The notes under the pieces are model-generated. The model was not told the origin of the DNA and searched no databases. It saw only the letters and a list, made by a program, of their open reading frames with translations. Position numbers and translations under genes: made by a program. From Colias croceus (taxonomy: Eukaryota > Arthropoda > Insecta > Lepidoptera > Pieridae), in contig NC_059568.1 in the NCBI RefSeq assembly GCF_905220415.1, positions 8,370,001 to 8,434,000 of the forward strand: a stretch of 64,000 bases of DNA, written 5' to 3'. This document shows positions 49,764-61,700 of the stretch, piece by piece (position 1 is the first letter of the stretch; each line of letters opens with the position of its first letter).

Positions 49764-52700
49764 AATTTTTTTAATCACATATTTGGGCTTGGTATCGATC
49801 CAGTAACACCCCCTGGTATTTATTTTTTCAATATTTTCAATGTACAGAATTGACCCTTCTACATATTTATTATATGTATAGATATCAATTACTTTCAACA
49901 AATGAAATAAATTAATGTCATTTTTTTTTAATTTGGAACATCAGCTGATCCCCAACTGTGAGGTATTTTACTTACTCTGTGACAGTTACTACATGGAGGT
50001 GCGCGGTCGCGATCGGTCGTGCGTACCTTGCAACTGCTCGCCCACCGGCTCCTCATCCACCAGCTGCTCAGCGGACGGCAAGTGCAACTGCCTCGCCAAC
50101 TTCGGCGGCAAGCAGTGCGACCAGTGCTCGCCGGGCTACTACAAGTACCCGGATTGTTTGGGTGCGTCACCCTTTGATACTGTTGAACTGAAACATTGTG
50201 GTGTTGCGTTCCATAGAACTATAATAATAAAAAAAAGACGGGTTGCACTCCGGGAGTGCCGGCAAAAGTGAAAACGCGCGTAGTAGAGAGGGGATAGCTG
50301 TCTACCCTCCATCCGTCTTACGCTTTTTCGATCAGGTCACGTGTCCTGACGCGAGTTTAAGATTTTATACCCATTACAGAAAAAGTGCTCAACGCCGCTA
50401 AAGAAGTTTTCACTTCAAAAATTAAGATTATGCGAGAACCGAGCTAATTTAGATAGGTACATAATTTTCTGCTTTTTTTACTCGTTATTTACTTTTAAAG
50501 TTTGTAAGCTTGCTTCTTTCTAATGTCATTACTGTGGAAAACACACCATCTTAGTGTATGTATTTTATCACATTTAAAGTATTATTTACGCGTACAAGAA
50601 ATTCAAATTTATACTATTTATATACGTATTTGAACACAACACAATTATTCATTACTGCTACATAATTTTCATGCTCTTCTAGAATGTGTTATGTAAATTC
50701 ACAGTCAATACAAACTATTAAATATCACCATATACATTAAGACTTCCAATAAGTCAAATAAAATCCTTACAGCCTGTAGCTGCGACGAGTCCGGCACCAT
50801 CGGCTCAACGTGCGACGATGCCGGACAATGCCACTGCAAGCCTAACTTTGACGGTGTTAAGTGCGACAAGTGCAAGGAGCAGTTCTACAACTACCCCGCG
50901 TGCGAGGAATGCAACTGTGACCCGAGAGGTGTCATCGCGTCTTTTGCTGGTAAGATATTAATTATTTTTACTGTCCTAACTGTTATTTAAACTCCAGCAA
51001 AAATTGTTGAATGGAATATTATTGTGTCATCGAAGGTATAGACACTTTATTATTATTTTAAATGTTTGAAAATTGATTTTAATCATATTTTCATTTTAGG
51101 ATGTGGATCAGTGCCAGCAGGAGAGCTATGCCAGTGTAAAGAACGTGTACAAGGCCGCATCTGTAACGACTGTAAAGCATTATTCTGGAACCTTCAGGAA
51201 TATAATCCAACTGGATGTGAAGGTGAATATCATAAGTTAAAATTTTTTTTTATTGGTCGTTTGTTAAAGGGATTAAATTTCTTAATGACCTCTTGTTTTT
51301 TTTAAAATAAATAAAAATCTGGTCAAGTGCGAGTCGGATTTCCACACCAAAGGTTCTTTACAAAGCTTTTCGTATTTAATAGAGAGGAGGAGAGATAGGG
51401 CCGTTTCTGCTACGACCTATGGAAGCAGAGCAGCATTGACAAAATTTACATAAATATTATTTTTGTTAATTTCTATATTGAGAGCAGGCGAATAGCGTGT
51501 GTCAGCTTGTGATTAATATAACACTTTCTCCAGAATGCAACTGCAACCTGGCGGGTACGCTAGGCGGGCTCGGAGCGTGTGACACGCGCAGCGGCCAGTG
51601 CACGTGCAAGATGCACGTTGGCGAACGGCAGTGCGACCAGTGCCAGGACGGTTTCTATAGCCTGCAGTCACAAGACATGTTCGGCTGCACTGGTTAGTTT
51701 ATTTATTATTACCTAAACATATTGTATGCAGTGTTATAATCAAGTAGTCAGGATAGAAACCTCAATTTGAAAAATGATTTTACTTTTCGATATTCCATTC
51801 ATCGAGGAAGCCTATAGGCTATTTATATTATCTCCAATATGAGTGGAGTAATGCGGGTAAAAACGGGGAACACCTAGTATAGTAGTTATCAAAATCACAA
51901 GACACATGACACTCCGCAGCCTGCGAGTGCGACATCGGCGGCTCAACCGACAACACGTGCGACAAGAGCACAGGACAGTGCCGCTGCCAATCGCGCGTGG
52001 AGGGCCGCCGCTGCGACCGGCCGATCCGCGCGCACTTCTTCCCCACGCTGCACCAGTTCCACTACGAGGTGGAGGAGGGGCTCACCAACTCCGGCCCCGT
52101 GCGCTACAGGAGCTCGGATGACGTGTTCCCGGGGTACTCGTGGAAGGGCTACGTCGTTTTCTCGTCATTGCAGGTAATGAAAATTCTAGAAAGAACTTCC
52201 ATTTGACACTAACATAATTGTTGAGAACATATTTGAATACTTTCTCAAATTTTCAATAATCATAATAATAACATTGTTACTTATTCTAAATATGATACGG
52301 AATTTTCCCTGCACTTCAATTCAATCAATAATAAGCTATGGGGGGTAGCTTATTATTTATTGGAAAAGCTATCCACCTCATACAATACCCAATAACCAAA
52401 ATAACGTCCACAGAATGAAGTAATAAACGTGGTGCAATTATACAAGTCGTCCCTGTACCGAATGGTGCTGAAGTACGCCAACCCACTGAAAGACGCAATC
52501 ACCGCAAGCATCGTTATTACACCTGAAAGTGTACTCGACACACAACAAAGGTATGTTAGATATTTAAAAGGAAGACTGTAATAATCAACTTGTATTATTA
52601 GCCTAGGATTATGGATTTAGGTTTGAAAAAGAATTAATTTATAGTTGAATGAAACGAATTTCAAAAGGAATAGAATGTAAAAAAATAAGTCACAAAATGT

Positions 52701-55700
52701 ACTTATCTGCAAAAAAATATAATTGTACAGTAGGTAGGTAGGTAGGTAAATAAAATTTGTACAGTAGTTACTTTCCGATAAGTTATATAAGATAACTTTC
52801 TAAGATAGTGTCAATTTATTTTATTTTATATCATAATACTTAAATTGAAACAGATTCAACGTATATTTGCGACCAACAACACAGCCTCAGCTCATCACAG
52901 TGCAACTGGAAAAAGGCAACGCACCAGCGCCTTTCGTCATGAACGCTGGCAACTGGACAGTCACCATCAAAACTACTAAGGAAATTATGATTGTTAGTAT
53001 TTACTGCTTAATAATATTAATCACTTTATATAGCAGTGAAGAATAACGAAAATGATGTTCAAAAATATTAACGAAATGAACTAAATTCATAGAAAGACAC
53101 TACGTACACTGACATAGACAAATAAATATTGTTATTATAATACATAATTTGGAAAAAATGTGGTGTTTTATAATTATAATTTCCCTTATTATCCCATTTA
53201 CAAAACGAACCTTAAGACACTCCTTCTTCCAGGATTACTTCGTGCTCATACCGGAAGCGTACTACGAGGCCACAGTTCTCACTAAAGTAGTCGACAAGCC
53301 TTGTATCATTGGAGACAGGAAACTATGCAGACACTTCGCTTACCCTAGCCTCAGTGGGAAACCAACTGCTGATGCGTCTGGACTTATAACCGCTGCTGAT
53401 GAATATATTACTGACCCTGTGGTAATTACTTTAAATATAGCCGCGTAAATAGAGCTGGCACTTTCAGTCATCACACTTATACCTATATAATTTTTTAACA
53501 GTATGTTTTGAAACTTTAATTTTTTAAATATCATTGAAATCTATTTTTTTATCTCTATCTACTGTTTTATAGTAAAACTAGCTTTCCACCCGCAGCTTCG
53601 CCCGCGCAGTCAAATAAAAACCCGCGTAGGTCCCGTTCCCGTAAGATTTCCGGGATAAAACCTATCCTATTTCCCGGGATAAAAAGTAGCCTATGTCCTT
53701 TCTCGGGTATCAAAATGTCTCTAAACCAAATTTCATGCAAATTGGTTCAGTAGTTAAGGCGTGATTGAGTAACAGACAGACAGACAGAGTTACTTTCGCA
53801 TTTATAATATAAGTATGGATAGTATGGATTGGGTGTATTTCATAAAAAAATTATATTACATAATACATTATTGTATCAAAACACATTTTAATGTAAATTC
53901 GTATTACTCGTGAAAAAGTAAGTACCTTAAAAAAATTTATTGCCTCAATTCTCTCACAGCAACTCAAGGAATACAACGCGGGACCGAACGACATTCCTCT
54001 AATAAACGAAAGTGAGCTCCAATACAACCTGAAGATCGACCCCAGTGGGCCTTACATCCTGCTCATTGAATACGTCACACCAGTGAACCACGCAGCAGGC
54101 ACCAACGAAGAGTCATACCAGTTCTCACCCAATAGCATCATCGACCTAACCTTCCAATCTGGAGATGGAGAGAAGAACTATGCTTCCGTAAACCTGAACG
54201 ACTGCCCTTTCACAACACCCTGTAGACAAGTGATCCTGGACGAACTTTCAAAAATATACGTCTTCGATATCGAAGATGCGAACAACGTCGTTTACCTCAA
54301 CGTAAGTGTACATTTACTGAAAATTTAACACCAATTTATTTTCTTTCAAACAATTCATGTAATTCATAAGTACTTATTACATACATTCAGACTGTGAATT
54401 ATTTCAGGGCGCTACAGGAACGATGGCGGGAGTAAAATCAATAGTTGCAATACCGGAATCAGAATGGCATTTGGACTATATAACGCCGCGTCCATACTGT
54501 TTACGCCGCGATGAAAAATGTATTCCCGCCGTATTTTCTGCTGCGGTTGACTCTAAAAAGGTAAATCTTACTAAAAATATCCATAACAGTGAATGAGCAT
54601 TTTATTCTCCTTCTACTCAATACATTTAAGCATTTCATACAATTTCCTTCACTTGTAGGTTGAAATAGAGTCAGGAAGAGGTGGTGACCGCGAAACTCGT
54701 CCACAAATCCTGGACAACTCAACCGTTGTGGTGTACCTCACGCCTGATGCTGAAAACATCGAAATCGAGTCCAAGGTTCCATCTCCCGGAAATTATATGT
54801 TCGTTATCCACTACTACCAGCCCAATCATCCAGGTAAATTGAAATTCAATTAGGTATAATATACTATTAAATTTAACGACACTTCGTCTACTCATTATCT
54901 ATGGTTATACGTACACTTACATTAATGAATTAGAAGGCTAACACTAACTACATACATCGATTTTTTTAAGTCATCCCTATTTCTACTTTATTTTACAATT
55001 TTTATCTTGCGAAGATGTACTTTACACCAAAAGTTCTGCTTACAGAGAGTAGTATCGACGTGTCTGTGCTTGCTGACGGCCAGAATTATGAAGCTAAGTT
55101 GCCGATAGAACACTGTCCTTCTAATTCAGGGTGTAGAGCTCTTTTAACATTGCCGGACGGATTCACTCAGTTTGTCATTACTGAAAACTTTACTATCCAG
55201 TTTAAGGTTTGTTTATCTTTTTTATTAGATTTATTTTATTCTTAAACAGATGGATATGAAAGAATAATATTTTTCTCAGCAGTGCATATGACTGATTTTG
55301 ATCTTTTTAGGGTGGTAACAGCAAAGGCGTCTGGCTTGACTATGTTCTGGTTGTTGCTCAACCAGACTTCGTTGACTCCGCGCTTAAAGAAACTAACTTG
55401 GTCGATTACACTCGTGAATTCATTGAAAAATGTGCAATGAATCACTACTATATTAGTCCTAACGAAACAGGTACGTACTGCATAATGCAAATTTTAACAA
55501 AACTAATGTAAAAAAAATAAACAGTGCATTATATGAATTCTAAGTCTGTGTTATATTTTTTTAATGGTGGAAAATATTTGTAAGAATTCTTTAAAACTTT
55601 CACCATTGCTCTAGGTTTCTGCCGCGACGCGATGTTCTCAATAACGTCCGAGTACAACAGCGGTGCGCTCGCGTGTCTCTGCGACTTCATGGGCTCTACG

Positions 55701-58700
55701 GAGCTTGAGTGCGCGACCTTCGGCGGGCAGTGTCCGTGCAAACCTAACGTCATCGGCCGCACTTGCAGCGCCTGCCGCACCGGCTACTACGGTTTCCCCA
55801 ACTGTCTGCCATGCCATTGTCCCGCTACTGCCATTTGTGATGACCATGGTGAGTGTTAGGACAACAGCCAACGTCCCTTGTTCTCTCATGTTATATCATT
55901 TTAATCTTATGATTCGTGCAGTAGCGCATTTTTTTACTCCATCGTACGTAATATCCCATCCCAAACATGTTTTAGAAGCTAATATTTTATTCACTTTTTT
56001 ACTGGATGTTTAACAGTTTAACAGCGTAATTTGATCTAATTTTATATCCTATTTCCATCGGTTTTTTTTTTCTTTACTTATACACCTTGCATCTCGTCAC
56101 TAGGTCAATGTATCTGCCCAAAGAATGTCGAGGGCGAGAACTGTGACCGCTGCAAACCATACACCTTCAACTTCGACGTACAGCGCGGCTGTGACGACTG
56201 TAACTGCAATCCTTTGGGAGTAATTGGTAACCAACTACAGTGCGAGGCCGATAGTGGAAACTGCGCGTAAGTTTGGGCCTAATAAGACACACGAAATGAT
56301 ACCCAAATATCGTCAAATCTTATAAAAATTGATCTATATCCTCAGATGTAAAGAGAACGTGATCGGTCGCGTGTGTGACCACTGCGTTCCCGGACACTAC
56401 GCGTTCCCTGACTGCTTCCCGTGTACTTGTGATCTGGACGGAACCACTGATGACGTCTGCGACCAGAACACTGCGCAGTGCTACTGCAAGAAATATGTTA
56501 GAGGACAGGTATACAGACTACATTTTTTTTATTACAAATTCACTATATCATAATATTATTGTGAACCTTCAAAATTATTATTATTTAATGATCTGTGTTC
56601 TTTTCTAGGCTTGCAATACATGTAAAGAAGAATACTTCAATCTACAGTCAGACAACCCCGAAGGTTGTACTAAATGCTATTGCTTTGGAAAAACAACCCG
56701 ATGCAGCAGCTCTTACATGAGTTGGGCCGAAGTAAGAAAACATTATCTTTAACAGCTTTGATTTGAGATAGTGCTAATATTTTATGATTAGGTACTTAAT
56801 TTTTTTAATAATTCGCAGATCAACGGCATGTCAGACTGGTACCTCGTGAACGTGGAAGCTAACCGAACCCTCAATATATTCCCGATTACAGTGGCACCAA
56901 CAGTTCTCAACGATTCCGTTATTGGTGCAGAACTGGTTAGCAATGAGGACGGGACACAGAAAGTGGTCTATTTTGGAGCACCCGATTATTATCTTGGTAT
57001 TTATAAACTGCTTTGCATAATTCTTACAACTCCAAAATTTTTTTAATGAATGTATTTTTCACAAAACATTAACAATATCTCAATGTTATTGCTAGGTAAA
57101 CGTCTCACTTCGTATGGTGGATATCTAACATACTCCATCTTCTACACGAGTCGAGAGGACGGGCACGCCATTGCGGCTGCTGATGTCATCATTGGCGGGG
57201 CGAACGGCTATATCGTACACAACAGCGTTGAACAACCGCCTTCTCTGGAAAACTGGCTCCATAGCGTCAGGATATCTGAAGAAGAGTTCACTAACATAGA
57301 CGGTTCAGCGGTCACTAGAGACCAGTTCATGAATGTGTTGGTCAATGTCACAAGTATATACATCAGAGCTACGTACTGGCATGAAGCCATAACCACCAGG
57401 TAAGAAATTCATAGATGATTGTTATTAACAATTGTCGTCCTTTGCTGAGAATTTAACAATTCTTTTGTCATCAACTGCTTCCGTTTTATTTAATATCTGT
57501 TCTGTTTTTTGATACAATACATAACTTTATTTTATTCATAGTAATTAGTTTATACCTAATTAACAAATATTTCACAGACTTATTGGCGTAACATTGGACT
57601 ACGGAGTGGAAGAATACGGAGAGGGCAACAGAAGGGCGTCCTCCATAGAAGAGTGTCAGTGTCCTAAAGCGTATCGAGGACTGTCTTGTGAACAATGCGC
57701 TGAAGGATACTACCGTCTCAGTACCGGACCTCACGCAGGCTTTTGCGTTCCCTGCCAGTGTCATGGCCACTCAAAGGAATGTGACGTCAATACTGGAATT
57801 TGCTTGGTAAGTAAAATGAACAGTAGTTATAATTTTGAACAGCTCGTTAGAATTAATGCAATGTTGCTTATAATAAAAAATAATAATTATTTATAAAAAT
57901 GTCAAATAAATGCAGGAATGCACGGATAACACAATGGGAGAGCACTGCGAGCAATGTATACCGGGTTATCACGGAGATGCTACGGTTGGAACTCCGCGGG
58001 ACTGTCTTATTTGCGCCTGCCCAATGCCATATGTTTCAAATAAGTAAGGATCTTTGCATTTTTATCAATACTCCAAATATTTTATTGTTAATTTTGCATG
58101 TTCAATAGATATTTACAGCTTGATATTTAAGTCTCTGCAATACTTTATTCATAAAAAAACATATTATATTTCATATCTAATATGTTCCCTTAGCTTCGCA
58201 ATTGGCTGTGACTTGAGTGAAAATGGATCGCTCATATCCTGTGTATGCAAGCCGGGATATGGTGGTGCTCGCTGCGAATACTGTGCCGCTGGTTACTACG
58301 GCGTACCTGAAGATATTGGTAATGATGAATAATTATTACGCCTCAATTATATATAAGTAGTTACGTTAGATAGCACTTTAATCGTTATCACGTTAGTTAG
58401 CAATCCTCATAAGCGAAGCGGGTGAGGTACGAGAAGTGCTCTTGCTTTACGAGAAACAAGTGATTTTTGAACTTTAAATTTTTAATTCCAGACTGCGACA
58501 TAGATAGGATTGTTCTTCGGGTGTATATTTTTTTACCTCAATGAGCTCTTATAAGTAGTTGCAAATTTGCCACACAGGTGACTACTGCAAGCCATGCAAC
58601 TGCTCCGGCAACATCAACACGGACGACCCCAGCTCGTGTGACAGCATCACGGGCGACTGCCTCAAGTGTGTCAACAATACCGCCGGCGCTGCGTGCAACC

Positions 58701-61700
58701 TGTGCGCCCCCGGCTTCTTCGGTGACGCTATCTTCTCCAAGAATTGTACTGGTAAGTGTGGCTCTCTCAGCTAAAACATAATATCATTATTAATTGTAAG
58801 TCTTTTTTTATTTTCACTTAAAGAGTCAGTAATTTGTGTTTCTTTAAAAATCGTATTTATTTATTTGATTTGATTTAGACAAGCTAAATTACAGCAACTA
58901 AATAGTTACGAGAACAATAATCTGAATAGGAATTTAGGGACATAGTAATGAACTAGAAATCTTATATCGAAGGAGAATTCTTAAAGCTTGAGAACTACTC
59001 AAAACCTGTGCTCAAAACTATAAACCTGTGATATCCGAATTTTATGATAAATAAAAAAATAAATCGATGTTTAATTGACAAATCAATTCGAGCTCAAATA
59101 CTTTACAGCTTGCGTGTGCGACGAGTTCGGTATGGAGCGCTGCGACCCCAGCACCGGCACGTGCGTGTGCCGGCGCGGCGTGCAGGGCGAGCACTGCGAC
59201 CGCTGCGAGCCCGATCACTGGGGCCTGGCCACCGGCCGTGGCTGCGAGCCCTGCGACTGCGCGCTCGCCAGCACGGCTTCGCAGTGTGACGAGGGCACGG
59301 GACAGTGCAAGTGAGTTGAGGCTAACGTATATAGTAATGAGTACAAGAGAGTGCCAGTGAGTTGTTGCTTCACATCTATAACAATGAGTACAGGAGTATG
59401 CAAGTTGTTTCACATATAATCAGCATAGAAGAGTGCGAGTTGATGCTTCACATAATATACCTAATGATAACAGAAGAGCGCAAGTGAGTACATGCTTTAC
59501 ATATAATCAGTTCAGAAGAGTTCAATTGAGTGGTTACTTCACATATAATCAGCACATAGAAGAGTACAAGTGAGTCGATGCTTCACATAATATATGACGT
59601 AGAACAATGCAAATAAACAGGAAGTGATATAAGTTAAATTCACTTTCCAGTGAATTAATAAAAAGAATTAAATATCTTAAATTATTTTAATTAAAAAGTA
59701 AAATTACAATATACGTGTTATTATGAGCACGATGCTTCACAATATGTCTTTATTCTAATATTATAATTTAAAGGAATAAAACGTTCTCACGAACGAAAGC
59801 ACACCGTCAGCGCTTCACATTACATATAGCGTAGGGTTGTCACATAACTCCTCCCCCCGCAGATCCGCAACTATTTTAGGACATTGAGTGAAAATGTTGC
59901 GGCAGGATCAACTTCTGGGGCTGATGTTTTCTGTGTTTTCTGAATATTCATTTTCTTTGATTTGTAGCGACGATAGCACAGGAACATTGAAGTGGCCGCT
60001 GCGCTCAGTAGCTAAAGATGTAAAGTGGTATTGTCGTATGGTAGATGGAGTGCAGTCCCAAGGTTTTTAGCGTTCTCGTCGGAATATTACTGATACCAAT
60101 CAGTAATATTCCGACGAGAACGCTAAAAAACTAAAATTAAAATTAAAATTTTTGTAGGTGTATCTTTAATTTCATTATTAATATTTTTGTAATAGTGAGG
60201 TCGTCAGTACGTAGAGAGCAGTTTGTAGGTAACGTTGCTATGAAACTGCCTTGGAGATGAAGCTATTCTTTACGCTTGCAGGATAATTTAACCTTTGTGA
60301 GATGAGGAAAAATAATGATGTAGTGACTGTCGTCCAATTTCTCCATTGCTGGCTTAGTTAATGTTAGGCAGGTGGATTCACAGTCGCTGGATATCTCTTG
60401 CGTGGTGATGAGTTTTGCAATACAGTCGGGTGAACTTCTTGTATGATGATTTAGGGTCGACTTCACATAGAAACCGATTGCTCTTCGATTGAACTTCGGG
60501 CATTCAGCCTCTATGTGCACATAAATATCTTTATTGGTTGCTATATAGGGATAGGGAGGTATGATGATATGATTTGTACGATTAAAGTGTGAGGAGTTAT
60601 AATGGGGAATCTTAATATAATTACTATCCTATTTTTACTAAAGTATGATCCAGTGCGAATTATTCGCGGAGATCTACATTAATAATTTGTTCTGAATCGT
60701 AAAAGGAACGTAAAGTAACTAATATAATACTTAATATATCTATCCCTTACATAACATGGTGCGCTCGCGATGTACGCATAAAAGCTAAACTATCCTCTAT
60801 ATTTCTTATTACTAAAAGTAAATCATTAATATTATCGTCTAAGGAGTCTAGGAATTGCGCTAATTCTGTATAGAACCTAAACCATTTATCAATCTACGTT
60901 TTACACTGGTTTTAAAGCTTCTAACAAGGACGATGCCTTATCCAATTTTTCGTTTAAATGTTGAACCCTAATTTTATATAGTAATAACTAATAATGTACG
61001 GTTATAATAACTAATTGGTCGCATATTTTAATGAATTTTGTTAATACATGGGGGTTACCATCAAAATCTGGGACTACCCTTAAGCATTTAAAAATTTCCG
61101 TGTCAAACGACATATTAAAACTATCAATACTTCTAATACTATCAACTAAACTATTTCTCGAGGACTGTTGGGTATTAACAGCCTCGGTACCCCGGGATTT
61201 CCTAGGATGGAAAATCGTGAAGGTTTATTCTAAAATTAATATAGGAATATAATATAGGAAAGCAACACAATAAAATAATTCTGTGCAACTCACATTGACA
61301 TGGTTTCTGTATCGATGGCTGGATACTGCTGATGTTCTGGATACTCGCTTGGGTTTTTAAAAAAACCGGTCGGCCGCGCGGGGCCTCGGAACCGATATTC
61401 ATTTCGGATATCTTCCCGCGGGCGACCCGAGTATCCTACCGACTGCGCCAGTTAAATTCACTTTCCAGTGAATTAATAAAAAGAATTATATATCTTAAAT
61501 TATTTTAATTAAAAAGTAAAATTACAATATACGTGTTATTATGAGCACGATGCTTCACAATATGTCTTTATTCTAATATTATAATTTAAAGGAATAAAAC
61601 GTTCTCACGAACGAAAGCACACCGTCAGCGCTTCACATTACATATAGCGTAGGGTTGTCACATAACTTATATTAACCCTACAAACTCAGGTCGCAAATGT

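Larger units (their letters stand above)
43926..51692 (+). other. LanA: LanA exons 6-15: first LE (EGF-like) block
   Basis: The exons are 43926-44142, 45240-45449, 48220-48413, 48533-48608, 48886-49023, 49135-49246, 49986-50161, 50773-50949, 51100-51222 and 51534-51692. They encode about ten complete eight-cysteine LE repeats (residues about 264-777): CMCNGHADNC, CNCHNHTTEC, CNCDLHYSTGNC, CTCNLNGTEGQHC, CECNSVGSVSQVC, CNCDTSGTEPNIC, CNCSPTGSSSTSC, CSCDESGTIGSTC, CNCDPRGVIASFAGC, CNCNLAGTLGGLGAC. Many exons match one repeat and share phase 1 boundaries. The introns hold the nested transposons and other repeats described separately. Confidence 0.95.

Noticed and set aside
55015..55045. Acceptor AG at 55,013-55,014 for LanA exon 23
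   Set aside because: The resulting phase meets a stop codon within 13 codons. The strong acceptor at 55,044-55,045 restores HP-E-SSIDVSV.
61380..61450. tRNA gene or SINE next to the right LTR (TGGCGCAGTCGGTAGGAT on the minus strand looks like a D-arm)
   Set aside because: No full cloverleaf follows, and the sequence sits exactly where an LTR element's primer-binding site belongs.
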